From NCBI RefSeq assembly GCF_034424625.1, contig NZ_CP139976.1, positions 2,728,001 to 2,792,000 of the forward strand: 64,000 bases of DNA, read 5' to 3'. Shown here piece after piece: positions 53,956 to 62,601 of this stretch. The stretch is from Janthinobacterium lividum. GTDB taxonomy: Bacteria > Pseudomonadota > Gammaproteobacteria > Burkholderiales > Burkholderiaceae_D. Position 1 is the stretch's first letter, and each line of letters opens with the position of its first letter. A program made the translations under genes and the position numbers. The notes below the pieces were generated by a model that was given only the letters and a program-made list of their open reading frames with translations, searched no databases and was not told where the DNA came from.

Positions 53956-55893
53956 ATGTTGTCTTCCCTTCGCACGCGGCTGGTGCTCATTTGCGTGGCC
54001 ATTGTCGTACTGTCCATGCTGGCCTTGTCGGTTGCCAATTACGTGACGACGCGCAGCAGCATGCTGGCGTCGTCGGATCAGCAGATGCAGCAACTGCTGC
54101 AAAGCCAGTCGGCAGTGCTGGCGCAATGGGTCGATGGCAAGAAAAAGGTCATGGCATCCGTTGTCATGTCCGCCGAGACGCCCGATCCGCTGCGCGCCTT
54201 CCAGATCGCGGAAAAGGCCGGCGATTTTGCGGAAGTGTTCATCGGCTATGCGGACAAGCGCTCCGTGTTTACCCATCCGGGCCGCCCGGCCGATTTCGAT
54301 CCCACGGCGCGCGCCTGGTACACGGACACCGTCAAGGCGGGCGTGCCGATGCTCACGCCGCCGTATGTGGACGCGGCCAGCCACAAGCTGGTGGTGTCGT
54401 TTACGGCGCCCGTCGGCCCGAAAGAGGCGCTGCTGGGCGTGGCGGGCGCGGACGTGCTGCTCGATACGGTGATTGCCAACGTGGTGGCGATCAAGCCGAC
54501 GCCGCACAGCTTTGCCTTCCTCGTCGACCAGAGCGGCACCATCATCGCCCATGCCAACAAGGATCTGAGCCTGCAGCCGGTGGCAAAACTCGATGCGGCG
54601 CTGTCGGCCGCGCAGGTCAACCGGCTGGAAAGCACGCGCACGAGCGATGCCGTGCGCCTCAATGAACGCGACGGCAAGCTGTATGTCACGCGCGTGGCGG
54701 GCACCGACTGGCTGCTGGCCGTGGTGCTCGATCAGCAGGAAGCCATGCAAGCCTTGCAGACGATGCTGACGACGGCCACCGTCACGGCCGCGCTGTTGAC
54801 CGGGCTGGCGGCGCTACTGCTGTCGCTGCTGGTCTTCAAAATGCTCAAGCGCCTGGAACTGGTGCGCGATGCGCTCGACGACATCGCCTCGGGCGAAGGC
54901 GATTTGACGCGCCGCCTCGACGCTTCCGGCGTGGATGAACTGGCGCAGATCGCCGGCGCCTTCAACCGCTTCATCGACAAGATCGCCGCCGTTCTCGTGA
55001 AAATCCGCACGGCCAGCGAATCGGTCAAGGTTTCCTCGTCAGAAATCGCCGCCGGCAACCAGGACCTGTCGTCGCGCACGGAACAGCAAGCCAGTTCGCT
55101 GGAAGAAACGGCCGCCTCGATGGAGGAGCTGACCAGCACGGTGAAACAGAATGCGGACAATGCGCGCCAGGCCAACCAGATGGCGCAATCGGCGTCCAGC
55201 GTGGCCAGCAAGGGCGGGCAAGTGGTGGCGCAGGTGGTCGATACCATGGCCTCGATCAATGATTCGTCGAAGAAGATCGTCGACATCATCAGCGTCATCG
55301 ACGGCATCGCCTTCCAGACGAATATCCTCGCGCTCAATGCGGCCGTGGAGGCGGCGCGCGCGGGAGAGCAGGGGCGGGGCTTTGCCGTGGTGGCGACGGA
55401 GGTGCGCAGCCTGGCGCAACGCTCCGCCGGCGCGGCGAAGGAAATCAAGCTGCTGATCGACGATTCGGTGGGCAAGGTCGATTCGGGAGCGCGCCTCGTC
55501 GACGAGGCTGGCGCGACGATGCAGGAAATCGTCGACAGCGTGCGCCGCGTAACCGACATCATGGGCGAGATCACGGCCGCCAGCGCCGAGCAGAGTTCGG
55601 GCATCGAGCAGGTGAACCAGGCCATCGCGCAGATGGACCAGGTGACGCAGCAGAATGCGGCCCTGGTGGAAGAGGCTGCGGCTGCGGCGGAAAGCCTTCA
55701 AGACCAGGCCAGCACCCTGGCGCAGGTGGTGGGCGTGTTCAAGCTCGATGAGGGGCAGGCGCCGCCGCCGCCGCAGCAGCAGCAACCCGTTCGGCCCGTG
55801 GTGCGCGCCGCGATGGCGCCGCGCCTCGCCAGCACTCCGGCAAAGGCGGCGGCCGTCAAGCCGGAGCGCAGCGAGGAGTGGGAGACTTTCTAA
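53956..55893 (+). CDS. Methyl-accepting chemotaxis protein with dCache sensor
   Basis: Transmembrane chemoreceptor (645 aa). TM1 about 8-30, periplasmic dCache-type domain ([39 protein letters not shown], the ligand-pocket region), TM2 about 272-295, HAMP ([16 protein letters not shown]), and the signalling hairpin tip [45 protein letters not shown]. The C-terminus ends EEWETF after a Pro/Gln-rich linker; xWxxF is the tether for CheR and CheB. GAGGAG precedes the start. The dCache motif DPTxRxWY..A suggests small organic ligands; the ligand is not identified. No che genes adjoin it. Confidence 0.92.
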   Translation: MLSSLRTRLVLICVAIVVLSMLALSVANYVTTRSSMLASSDQQMQQLLQSQSAVLAQWVDGKKKVMASVVMSAETPDPLRAFQIAEKAGDFAEVFIGYADKRSVFTHPGRPADFDPTARAWYTDTVKAGVPMLTPPYVDAASHKLVVSFTAPVGPKEALLGVAGADVLLDTVIANVVAIKPTPHSFAFLVDQSGTIIAHANKDLSLQPVAKLDAALSAAQVNRLESTRTSDAVRLNERDGKLYVTRVAGTDWLLAVVLDQQEAMQALQTMLTTATVTAALLTGLAALLLSLLVFKMLKRLELVRDALDDIASGEGDLTRRLDASGVDELAQIAGAFNRFIDKIAAVLVKIRTASESVKVSSSEIAAGNQDLSSRTEQQASSLEETAASMEELTSTVKQNADNARQANQMAQSASSVASKGGQVVAQVVDTMASINDSSKKIVDIISVIDGIAFQTNILALNAAVEAARAGEQGRGFAVVATEVRSLAQRSAGAAKEIKLLIDDSVGKVDSGARLVDEAGATMQEIVDSVRRVTDIMGEITAASAEQSSGIEQVNQAIAQMDQVTQQNAALVEEAAAAAESLQDQASTLAQVVGVFKLDEGQAPPPPQQQQPVRPVVRAAMAPRLASTPAKAAAVKPERSEEWETF

Positions 55894-55897
55894 ACTC

Positions 55898-56797
55898 TCA
55901 AGCGCGCCGGGGCGCCAGGGTCGGAGCCATCTGCCTGGCCACCTCGAAAAAGGCGTTGGTGGCGGGCGTATTCTGGCGCCGGTCGCGCACGGCCAGGCCC
56001 ACCTTGCGGCTGACGGGTGGATTGAGCGGCAAGGCGACCAGTTCCGGATACTGCTCCCGCAGGCGCTGCGGCAGGGCCAGTTCTGCCACGATGGACAGGC
56101 CGTCGCCGCGGCTGACCATGTCGAGGATGGTGATCACCTGGCTGATGCGATAGGGCACGTTCGGCTGCAAGCCCGCGTTGGCGAACAGCGGTTCGATCAG
56201 GCAGGCGCATCCCGCCTCGGACATGATGAACGGCCCTTCGCACAGCTGCGCCAGGGTGATGGCGGTTTCGCTGGCCAGCGCATGGCTGCGCGGCACCAGC
56301 GCCATCATCTGGTCTTCCACCAGCGGCGCCGTGTCGAAGCGCTCGTCGGGCAGCACGACGAAGCCGACATCGACCCTGCGTTCGCGTATCCACTGCACCA
56401 CTTCATGGTCTGCACCCTCGTCGATGCGCAAGTCGATGCCCGGATAGCGCTGGCGAAACTGGGCCGTGATGGCCGGCAGCAGATTCAACGATGACGTCGG
56501 GCCGAAGGAACCGATGCGCAGGGTGCCCTGGCGCTGGCCCAGCACGTCGGCCGCTTCCTGGCGCATGGCCTCCGACAAGCCGAGGATTTCGCGCGCGCGC
56601 ACGAGCAGCTGGCGGCCCACGTCCGTCAGTTCGGCCGACGCCTGGTGGCGCACGATGAGGTCCACGCCCATCTCCTTTTCCAGCGCCTTCAAGGCGTGCG
56701 AGACGGCCGACTGGCTGATGCCCAGCTGCGCGGCGGCAGCGGAAAAGCCGTGCAATTCGGCCACTAGGGTAAAAATTTCCAGTTGCGTGAAGGTCAT
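55898..56797 (-). CDS. LysR-family regulator
   Basis: Regulator of 299 aa: HTH MTFTQLEIFTLVAELHGFSAAAAQLGISQSAVSHALKALEKEMGVDLIVR at 1-50, then LRIGSFGPTSSLNLLPAITAQFRQRYPGIDLRIDEG, the CysB/LysR effector fold. It is divergent from an EamA transporter with the palindrome ATGAGTA-TT-TACTCAT between them, so it most likely controls that exporter. Four bases separate its stop from that of the chemoreceptor, which converges on it. Confidence 0.9.
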   Translation of the reverse strand: MTFTQLEIFTLVAELHGFSAAAAQLGISQSAVSHALKALEKEMGVDLIVRHQASAELTDVGRQLLVRAREILGLSEAMRQEAADVLGQRQGTLRIGSFGPTSSLNLLPAITAQFRQRYPGIDLRIDEGADHEVVQWIRERRVDVGFVVLPDERFDTAPLVEDQMMALVPRSHALASETAITLAQLCEGPFIMSEAGCACLIEPLFANAGLQPNVPYRISQVITILDMVSRGDGLSIVAELALPQRLREQYPELVALPLNPPVSRKVGLAVRDRRQNTPATNAFFEVARQMAPTLAPRRA

Positions 56798-56816
56798 GGT
56801 GTGGTTTTGTTGAGTT

Positions 56817-56832
56817 ATGAGTATTTACTCAT
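56817..56832. promoter_or_regulatory. Palindrome between LysR and EamA genes
   Basis: ATGAGTA (56817-56823), TT, TACTCAT (56826-56832) is a perfect 7-2-7 inverted repeat, with a further ATGAGT half-site at 56839-56844. It lies 20 bases upstream of the LysR start and 75 from the EamA start: a likely autoregulatory LysR binding region. Confidence 0.6.
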
Positions 56833-56906
56833 TATTTCATGAGTTGATATTAGTATTAATATATATGGACGCCACCCGCCGCGCAAGCGGCCATACAGGA
56901 TATTCC

Positions 56907-57839
56907 ATGTCTTCTTCCGCCATACCATCAGCCGCCTTGCCTTCCGTGCAATCGCCGCTCGTCTACATCAAACTGATCTTTGTCGCCCTGTTCTGGGGCG
57001 GCACCTTTATCGCGGGGCGCGTGCTGGCGCAGCAGATGCCGCCCATGACGGCCGCCAGCGGCCGCTTCGGCGTGGCCGTGCTGTTGCTGCTCGTGCTGGC
57101 GTGGAAACTGGAAGGGGGCTTGCCGCGCCTGGACCGCAAGCAGCTGGCAACGACGGCCGCGCTGGGCCTGACGGGCATCTTTTTGTACAACCTGTGCTTC
57201 CTGGCGGCCCTGTCGCGCATGCCGGCGGGGCGCACGGCCCTGTTCGTGGCCCTGAACCCTATCGTCACGGCGCTGGCCTCGGCCATGCTGTTCCGCGAAC
57301 GGCTCGGTTCCTTCAAGTGGCTGGGCATCATGCTGGCGTTTTGCGGTACGGCCATCGTCATCACGCGCGGCGATCTCGCCGGCGTGCTGCACGGCACGGG
57401 TGGCGGCATCGGCATGGGCGAGGTATTCATGTTTTGCGGCATTTCCAGCTGGGCCGCCTACACCCTGATCGGCCGGGTCGCGCTGAAGGGCTTGAGCCCG
57501 ATTGCCGCCACCACGTATGCGTCGATGTGGGGCCTGGCCTTTTTGCTGGTGGGGGCGGCCGTGGAGTTCCCCACCGTGCCATGGCACAGCTTTGGCTGGC
57601 AAGTGTGGGCCGCCATCGGCTACCTGGGCGTGTTCGGCACGGTGATCGGCTTTGTCTGGTATTACGAGGGCGTGAAAGCGCTGGGCCCGTCGCGCACGGC
57701 CGTCTTCAACAACCTCGTGCCCGTGTTCGGCATCGTGCTGGCGGCGGTGCTGCTGGGCGAGCCGGTGCTGGCCTCGATGCTGGTGGGCGGCGCGGTAACG
57801 ATTGCCGGCGTGGTGATGACCAACCGGCAAGCGAAGTAA
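56907..57839 (+). CDS. EamA/DMT-family transporter
   Basis: Inner-membrane metabolite exporter or permease (310 aa) with ten hydrophobic segments in two EamA repeats. YIKLIFVALFWGGTFIAGRVLAQQMPPMTAASGRFGVA opens the first repeat; ISSWAAYTLIGRVALKGLSPIAATTYASMWG opens the second, and FVWYYEGVKALGPSRTAVFNNLVPVFGIVLAAVLLGE is diagnostic. ATG 56907 has AGGA eight bases ahead; the in-frame ATG 56817 lies inside the regulatory palindrome. Substrate unknown. Its stop abuts that of the convergent endopeptidase gene. Confidence 0.88.
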   Translation: MSSSAIPSAALPSVQSPLVYIKLIFVALFWGGTFIAGRVLAQQMPPMTAASGRFGVAVLLLLVLAWKLEGGLPRLDRKQLATTAALGLTGIFLYNLCFLAALSRMPAGRTALFVALNPIVTALASAMLFRERLGSFKWLGIMLAFCGTAIVITRGDLAGVLHGTGGGIGMGEVFMFCGISSWAAYTLIGRVALKGLSPIAATTYASMWGLAFLLVGAAVEFPTVPWHSFGWQVWAAIGYLGVFGTVIGFVWYYEGVKALGPSRTAVFNNLVPVFGIVLAAVLLGEPVLASMLVGGAVTIAGVVMTNRQAK

Positions 57840-58718
57840 TTATTTTGCGCGGCGGCGTTTGGATGGTTTCGCCGGCGCTTTTTTGTGCCGGCTGACCGAG
57901 GCGCGCATCACTTTCGGCTCTTCGATGCCGTTCTCGGCCGCCAGCATGCGGCGGATGTTGACGGCGTCCATGGCGCGCACGGAATTGGCGCGCGCGTTGA
58001 GCAGGATCATGGTGGCGAACTTGCCGGCCGACTTGATGCGCATGATCAGGCAACGGCCCGCTTCATTCGTGTAGCCCGTTTTCGACAGGCCGATATCCCA
58101 GCCCTTGGCACCGACCAGGCGGTTCGTGTTGTGGTATTCCACGTCGCGGCCCTTGATCTGGATCACGTCCTTCGAATCCGTCGTGATGCGGCTGATTTCC
58201 GGGTAGCGCGAGGCGGCCACGGCCATCTTGACGAGGTCTGCTGCCGTCGACTGGTTGTTCGGCGACAAGCCCGTCGGCTCTTCGATCACGGTCTGGCGCA
58301 TGCCCAGGGCCTTGATCTTGGCGTTGACGGCCACGGCAAATGCGGTGGGGCCGCCGGGGAACGTGCGCGCCAGTGAGGCGGCGGCGCGGTTGTCGGACGA
58401 CATCAGCGCCAGTTGCAGCACGTCATGACGGCTCAGCGTGGCGCCCACGGGCACGCGCGAGGTGCTGTGTTTCAAGGTATCGACATCCTCGCGGTCGATG
58501 CTGATCTCTTCCTGCATATTCGCCTTTGAGTCGAGCACGACCATGGCCGTCATGAGTTTGGTCAGCGAGGCGATGGGCACCACCACGTTGGAATTTTTTT
58601 CAAGCAAGACTTTGCCTGTGCCGTCTTCGACCACCAGTATCGACTGGGAACCGAAGGGCACGGCGATGGCCGCTGTTGAAAGCGTCATCAGCACCGCGGC
58701 GAACATTTTTTTGAGCAT
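57840..58718 (-). CDS. pbpG: D-alanyl-D-alanine endopeptidase (PBP7 type, S11)
   Basis: Periplasmic serine peptidase (292 aa) acting on peptidoglycan cross-links. Signal peptide MLKKMFAAVLMTLSTAAIA; active-site SxxK SLTK at 51-54, SDN at 108-110, KTG at 213-215 (SKTGYTNEAG). The C-terminus is strongly basic (SRHKKAPAKPSKRRRAK). The size is closer to PBP7/PbpG than to DacA, which has an extra C-terminal domain. ATG 58718 is chosen because the upstream in-frame codons are not signal-like. Confidence 0.88.
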   Translation of the reverse strand: MLKKMFAAVLMTLSTAAIAVPFGSQSILVVEDGTGKVLLEKNSNVVVPIASLTKLMTAMVVLDSKANMQEEISIDREDVDTLKHSTSRVPVGATLSRHDVLQLALMSSDNRAAASLARTFPGGPTAFAVAVNAKIKALGMRQTVIEEPTGLSPNNQSTAADLVKMAVAASRYPEISRITTDSKDVIQIKGRDVEYHNTNRLVGAKGWDIGLSKTGYTNEAGRCLIMRIKSAGKFATMILLNARANSVRAMDAVNIRRMLAAENGIEEPKVMRASVSRHKKAPAKPSKRRRAK

Positions 58719-59133
58719 GGAATTGTATGTGGGAAAGCAGTTTTGGGGCGCCATCGTGGGCGCTGCGCGCAAATCCGGAAACGGGCCGCATGGGGACGCG
58801 GAGTGTATCTCGGAGGCAATATTTGCCAAGCTTAAACAATACCATTAAAGATCAAGCGATGTCTACGGTACAGGCCCGCGACAAGCGGTGTTGCGGCCAA
58901 TTTGGCAAATAAATGGGGCTAATCTTGCCGTAGTGAAAATTGTTACGCAATTATTGATTTCGCCTTGGAAACTTCGTATTATTTCAGCAATATTGGCAGC
59001 GAGGATCCGGCAGGCGCCATGTACCTCGTCGTTGATGCCTGTCCCTTCGTGCTTCGTCGCCCCGCGCTATGCCCTGCCACGGTGGCGCCGTAGACTGCGT
59101 TCATGCCTGAATCACAGACCAAGGGAGCGCATC
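58719..59133. other. Intergenic region without convincing gene
   Basis: Over 400 bases separate the endopeptidase from the LytS-like gene. GGCAA-TAT-TTGCC (58815-58827) is a small dyad about 100 bases upstream of the endopeptidase gene. AT-rich stretches around 58930-58990 could contain the promoter of the two-component genes. No ORF here looks real. Confidence 0.4.
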
Positions 59134-60393
59134 GTGTTAAAAAAATATACGGATTGGTACCGCAGCATCGACGAAGAATCGCTGCTGGTACTGAAACATC
59201 CCGAGATGGCGGACCAGATCCAGGGAAGAGTGCGCCGCTACGTCGCCATGAAGCTGGTCAAGCTGACGCCGATCGAGCGCCAGCAATTGCACGATTTCCT
59301 GCTCAAGTACCGCGGCGCCGGTTTTTACATCGCCGCGTTCAAGCTGACGCTGCTGTTCAGCGCCATCGGCGTCACCCTGCACCTGCTGTTGCCGGCCCGG
59401 TTCGAATTGCTCAAGGCCCTGGTCTTCAGCAACGGCTTGGGTTTTGCGCTGGCGTGGGGCCTGGTGGGCGTCTGGTTCAATTACCGCAGTTCCGTGCGCT
59501 ACAAGTTCAAGAAGCTTTTGTTGATCGTGTCGACCTGCGCGGCAGGGGTAGCGGCCGGCGTGCTGCTGGCCGGCTTGAGCGATACGGGTTCCATGGAAAT
59601 GGCCTTCGAGCGCTTGCTGCGCGTGGGCGGCATTGCCTTGCTGGTGGCCGGGTTGTTTTATATGGTGCCGCTGGCGGTCGTGAGCACCTGGCGCAACCGT
59701 CAGTACGAAGCGCTGGCCCTGCAGCTGCAGCAGGATGCCGAGCGCGACCGCCTGGCGCGCGAACTGAGCGAATCGCAGCTGCGGCTGTTGCGCGCGCAGA
59801 TCGAGCCGCATTTTCTGTTCAATACCCTGGGCGCCGTGCAACAGCTGGCCGAGCAGGGAGCGCAAGGCGCCGGCCGGGCCGCGGCATTGACGGCCGACCT
59901 GATCGCCTTTTTGCGCGCCAGCATGGCGGAGATGCGCAGCGAGCAAGTGCCGCTGCAAAGCGAGTTCGACATGGTGGCCGCGTATTTGCGCGTGATGCAG
60001 GCGCGCATGGGCTCCCGCCTGCGCTATGCGCTGGACTTGCCGGCCGAATTTGCACACGCGACGATTCCCAGCATGATCTTGCTGACCCTGGCGGAAAATG
60101 CCATCAAGCACGGTATTGAACCATCCTTGCGCGGCGGCGAGATCAGCCTGTCGGCGCTGCGGGTGGACGGCATGCTGCGCTTGCGCGTGCAGGACACGGG
60201 CATGGGCTTGCCGGCAAGCGCCGCGGGCAGCGCGCCGGAAGGCGGCCTGGGCCTGGAAAACGTGCGCAGCCGGCTGTCGCTGTCCGATCCGTCCGCCAGC
60301 CTGACCCTGCGCGACGGCGAAGAGGGGGGCGTGATCGCCGAGATATTGCTTCCCATTAAAATTGCATCCAGCCTGAAAGAACTTGCCGCATGA
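59134..60393 (+). CDS. LytS/YehU-type sensor histidine kinase
   Basis: Membrane kinase (419 aa) of the His_kinase (PF06580) class. About 60 cytoplasmic residues come first, then four hydrophobic segments (about 65-88, 97-117, 128-148, 164-186), a coiled coil (QYEALALQLQQDAERDRLARELSESQLRLL), and the H-box LRAQIEPHFLFNTLGAVQQL with His226; HATPase motifs are LAENAIKHGIEP and DTGMGLP..GLGLENVRSRL. Start is GTG 59134 with AAGGGAG upstream. The stop overlaps the LytTR regulator start by four bases. Confidence 0.88.
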   Translation: MLKKYTDWYRSIDEESLLVLKHPEMADQIQGRVRRYVAMKLVKLTPIERQQLHDFLLKYRGAGFYIAAFKLTLLFSAIGVTLHLLLPARFELLKALVFSNGLGFALAWGLVGVWFNYRSSVRYKFKKLLLIVSTCAAGVAAGVLLAGLSDTGSMEMAFERLLRVGGIALLVAGLFYMVPLAVVSTWRNRQYEALALQLQQDAERDRLARELSESQLRLLRAQIEPHFLFNTLGAVQQLAEQGAQGAGRAAALTADLIAFLRASMAEMRSEQVPLQSEFDMVAAYLRVMQARMGSRLRYALDLPAEFAHATIPSMILLTLAENAIKHGIEPSLRGGEISLSALRVDGMLRLRVQDTGMGLPASAAGSAPEGGLGLENVRSRLSLSDPSASLTLRDGEEGGVIAEILLPIKIASSLKELAA

Positions 60394-61139
60394 ATGCCAC
60401 CATCCTGATCGCCGAAGACGAGCCCCTGATGCGCGAACGCCTGCAAACGATGCTGGCGCTGGCCTGGCCCGAGGCACGCATCGTGCTGGTGGCGGAAAAC
60501 GGCAACGATGCCTGGGACGGTTTCCTCGAGCATGAGCCGGACGTGGTCTTCCTCGACATCCGCATGCCTGGCCTGTCGGGCCTGGAAGTGGCCGAGCGTA
60601 TCGGCGTGCGGGCGCACGTGGTATTTGTCACCGCGTATGACCAGTATGCCGTCGATGCCTTCGATGCGGGCGCCGTCGATTATCTGTTGAAGCCCGTGCA
60701 GGCCGAGCGCCTGCAGCGCGCGCTATCCCGGCTGCGCGACAAGCTGGGCGCGCAGCCGGCCGACATGGCCCACTTGCTGCAGTCGCTGCGCGCGGCGCTG
60801 CCGGCCGCGCCGCGCGAAAAACTGAAATGGATCAGGGCCAGCGTGGGCAAGCAGATCCGCCTGATCGACATTGACGACGTGCTGTTCTTTCAGGCCGACA
60901 CCAAGTACACGCGCGTGGTGCTGGCCGGCTCGGAAGCGCTGGTGCGCACGCCGCTGAAGGATTTATTGGGTGGCCTCGATCCGGAACAGTTCTGGCAAAT
61001 CCACCGCGGCACCATGGTCAACGTGAAAGCCATCGAGGCGGCCGAACGCATCGACGCCGAGCGCATGCAGGTGCTGCTGCGCGGCAGCACGGAAAAGCTG
61101 CCCGTCAGCCGCACGTTTACGTATTTGTTCAGAGATTGA
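60390..61139 (+). CDS. LytTR-family response regulator
   Basis: AlgR/LytR-type regulator (249 aa). Receiver: Asp10 and Asp56 (VVFLDIRMPG), TAYDQYAVDAFDAGAVDYLLKPV with the conserved Lys. The LytTR DNA-binding domain spans about 140-245 (IRLIDIDDVLFFQADTKYTRVVL, FWQIHRGTMVNVKAI, PVSRTF). Partner of the kinase before it. Targets of such pairs include surface and motility genes, but none is evident beside it except the small DsrE-like gene 43 bases downstream. Confidence 0.92.
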   Translation: MNATILIAEDEPLMRERLQTMLALAWPEARIVLVAENGNDAWDGFLEHEPDVVFLDIRMPGLSGLEVAERIGVRAHVVFVTAYDQYAVDAFDAGAVDYLLKPVQAERLQRALSRLRDKLGAQPADMAHLLQSLRAALPAAPREKLKWIRASVGKQIRLIDIDDVLFFQADTKYTRVVLAGSEALVRTPLKDLLGGLDPEQFWQIHRGTMVNVKAIEAAERIDAERMQVLLRGSTEKLPVSRTFTYLFRD

Positions 61140-61182
61140 TATGATGGCAATGTTTTTAATCTGCCACTGAAATGGACATCTC

Positions 61183-61611
61183 ATGACAATCTTGCGCCGC
61201 TGGTTCTCCGCCATCCTTCTTTCCTTGTTCGCTTGCACTGCCGCCACGGCAGCGCAGAAGGAGGAAAAGGTGGTGTATCACGTCAATGACGCCAGCAATG
61301 CCACGGCTGCGCTGAAAAATATCCGCAATCACCTGGACGCCAGTCCCCAAGCCACCATCGTGCTCGTCGCGCATGGCCCCGGCATCGATTTCCTGCTCGA
61401 TGGCGCCGTCGACAAGAATGGCACTCCGTATGACGCAGTGGTGCGCGAGCTGACCAAGCGCGGCGTGAGTTTCCGTGTCTGCAATAACACCTTGCAAGGA
61501 CGCAACATCGACCGCCAGCGCGTGCTGCCCGACGCCGTCATCGTGCCCTCGGGCGTGGCCGAACTGAGCCGCTTGCAGTGGCAGGAAGGGTATGCGTATA
61601 TCAAGCCCTGA
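61183..61611 (+). CDS. Periplasmic DsrE-family protein
   Basis: Small exported protein (142 aa). Signal peptide MTILRRWFSAILLSLFACTAATA; the mature part has the DsrE/DsrF fold pattern: KVVYHVNDASNATAALKNIRNHLDASPQATIVLVAHGPGIDFLLDGA and GVSFRVCNNTLQGRNID, with one conserved cysteine (CNNTL), the sulfur-relay position of this family. Exported DsrE-like proteins are common and their function is poorly defined. It follows the LytTR gene by 43 bases and may be in its transcript. Confidence 0.82.
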   Translation: MTILRRWFSAILLSLFACTAATAAQKEEKVVYHVNDASNATAALKNIRNHLDASPQATIVLVAHGPGIDFLLDGAVDKNGTPYDAVVRELTKRGVSFRVCNNTLQGRNIDRQRVLPDAVIVPSGVAELSRLQWQEGYAYIKP

Positions 61612-61665
61612 CGCACGCGTCGCTGCCGGATGGCAAGGGGCGCGGCGTTAGCGGGTGGGTAACCC

Positions 61666-61884
61666 TTACTGGATCTTGGCGATCGACACTTCCGTCGATT
61701 TCACCAGCGCGATGACTTCGCTGCCCACTTTCAAGTCCAGGTCCTTGATCGAGCGCGAGGTGATCACCGAGGTGACGATGCCGTGCGGCGTTTCCACGTC
61801 CACTTCCGAGACCACGGGCCCAAAGATGATTTCCTTGATCTTGCCGCGAAACTGGTTGCGTACATTCACTTCCGAGATAGCCAT
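61666..61884 (-). CDS. Molbindin (Mop, TOBE domain)
   Basis: Molybdate-binding protein of 72 aa consisting of one TOBE domain: MAISEVNVRNQFRGKIKEIIFGPVVSEVDVETPHGIVTSVITSRSIKDLDLKVGSEVIALVKSTEVSIAK. The ARNxxxGxI-like start and the VIT.RS..L.L..G..V...V..T.V pattern are diagnostic. Mop proteins store or buffer molybdate in the cytoplasm. ATG 61884 has AAAGGAA; the longer open frame starts inside the upstream palindromic region. It stands alone, without mod genes. Confidence 0.9.
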   Translation of the reverse strand: MAISEVNVRNQFRGKIKEIIFGPVVSEVDVETPHGIVTSVITSRSIKDLDLKVGSEVIALVKSTEVSIAKIQ

Positions 61885-61967
61885 GATATTTCCTTTGAGC
61901 CCGTAATACGCCATGCGGCGCGACAAGGCCAGAGTACGGCGCGCGCACGCTTTTGACCACGAATCGA

Positions 61968-61987
61968 TGCGCATATCGATATGCGCA
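61968..61987. promoter_or_regulatory. Perfect 20-bp palindrome upstream of the Mop gene
   Basis: TGCGCATATC (61968-61977) is followed directly by its exact reverse complement GATATGCGCA (61978-61987), 84 bases upstream of the Mop start. It is a strong operator candidate for the Mop gene, or for the divergent small gene at 62055. The responsible regulator is not identified; a ModE-like protein is one possibility. Confidence 0.55.
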
Positions 61988-62025
61988 AAGTGTGCGCCAG
62001 CGCTGCTGCAAGCATATTATTCGCC

Positions 62026-62038
62026 TATACTCGAGTAT
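62026..62038 (+). promoter_or_regulatory. -10-like TATACT within palindrome ATACTC-GAGTAT
   Basis: TATACT (62026-62031) resembles a -10 element and overlaps the perfect 12-bp palindrome ATACTC-GAGTAT (62027-62038), 17-29 bases before the start of the small exported protein gene. No clear -35 was seen. Confidence 0.4.
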
Positions 62039-62054
62039 CTACCGGAGGTGTGCC

Positions 62055-62543
62055 ATGCGTCCATTCCTGCTGTCGCTCTTGCTGTTGCCCACAGCCGCCG
62101 TGCTGGCGCAACCCATTGCCGCCCTGCAACCGATGGCTTTCCTGGCCGGGCATTGCTGGAAGGGCGAGTTCCCTGGCGGGAAGCAAACGGATGAGCACTG
62201 TTTCCAGTGGCTGTATGGCGGCCAGATGCTGCGCGACGTCCACACGGTGCGCAGCCCCGGCAAGCCCGACTACGTGGGCGAAACCACGTATTACCACGAT
62301 CCCGCCGCAGGCAAGGTAGCCTTCCTGTATGTGGAAAACAGCGGCGGCCATAGCCGCGGCACGATGCTGCCGGCGGACGGCGGCCTCGACTTTCCCGCCA
62401 CGCAATACGTGGGGGCGAATGGCAAGACGCTGACCTATCGCGTGCGCTGGACGCCGTCGGGCGATGCGTATGAGGCGGCCAGCGAGATGCTGGTGGACGG
62501 GCGCTGGGTGCCGCAATTCAAGCTGCTGCTGAAGAAGCAGTGA
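62055..62543 (+). CDS. Small exported protein, DUF6265-like
   Basis: Protein of 162 aa with a signal peptide (MRPFLLSLLLLPTAAVLA). The mature part begins LQPMAFLAGHCWKGEFPGGKQTDEHCFQWLYGGQMLRDVHTVR, like small lipocalin-like beta-barrel domains of the DUF1579/DUF6265 group (FLAG.W.G, ..D.H). Two cysteines (CW and CF) lie close together and could form a disulfide. GGAGGTG is an excellent ribosome site. Function unknown. Confidence 0.78.
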   Translation: MRPFLLSLLLLPTAAVLAQPIAALQPMAFLAGHCWKGEFPGGKQTDEHCFQWLYGGQMLRDVHTVRSPGKPDYVGETTYYHDPAAGKVAFLYVENSGGHSRGTMLPADGGLDFPATQYVGANGKTLTYRVRWTPSGDAYEAASEMLVDGRWVPQFKLLLKKQ

Positions 62544-62556
62544 TGTGTGGAGGCAT

Positions 62557-62585
62557 AAAAAAACCGGGACATGTCCCGGTTTTTT
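62557..62585. terminator. Bidirectional intrinsic terminator
   Basis: ACCGGGACA-TGTCCCGGT (62563-62580) is a perfect palindrome flanked by seven As on the left and six Ts on the right, so it can end transcription of both the exported-protein gene and the convergent sulfate-binding gene. Confidence 0.92.
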
Positions 62586-62601
62586 GTTGATGCGGCGAAG
62601 A

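Noticed and set aside
56817..56906. Start of the EamA gene at ATG 56817
   Set aside because: It falls inside the regulatory palindrome; ATG 56907 has a proper ribosome site.
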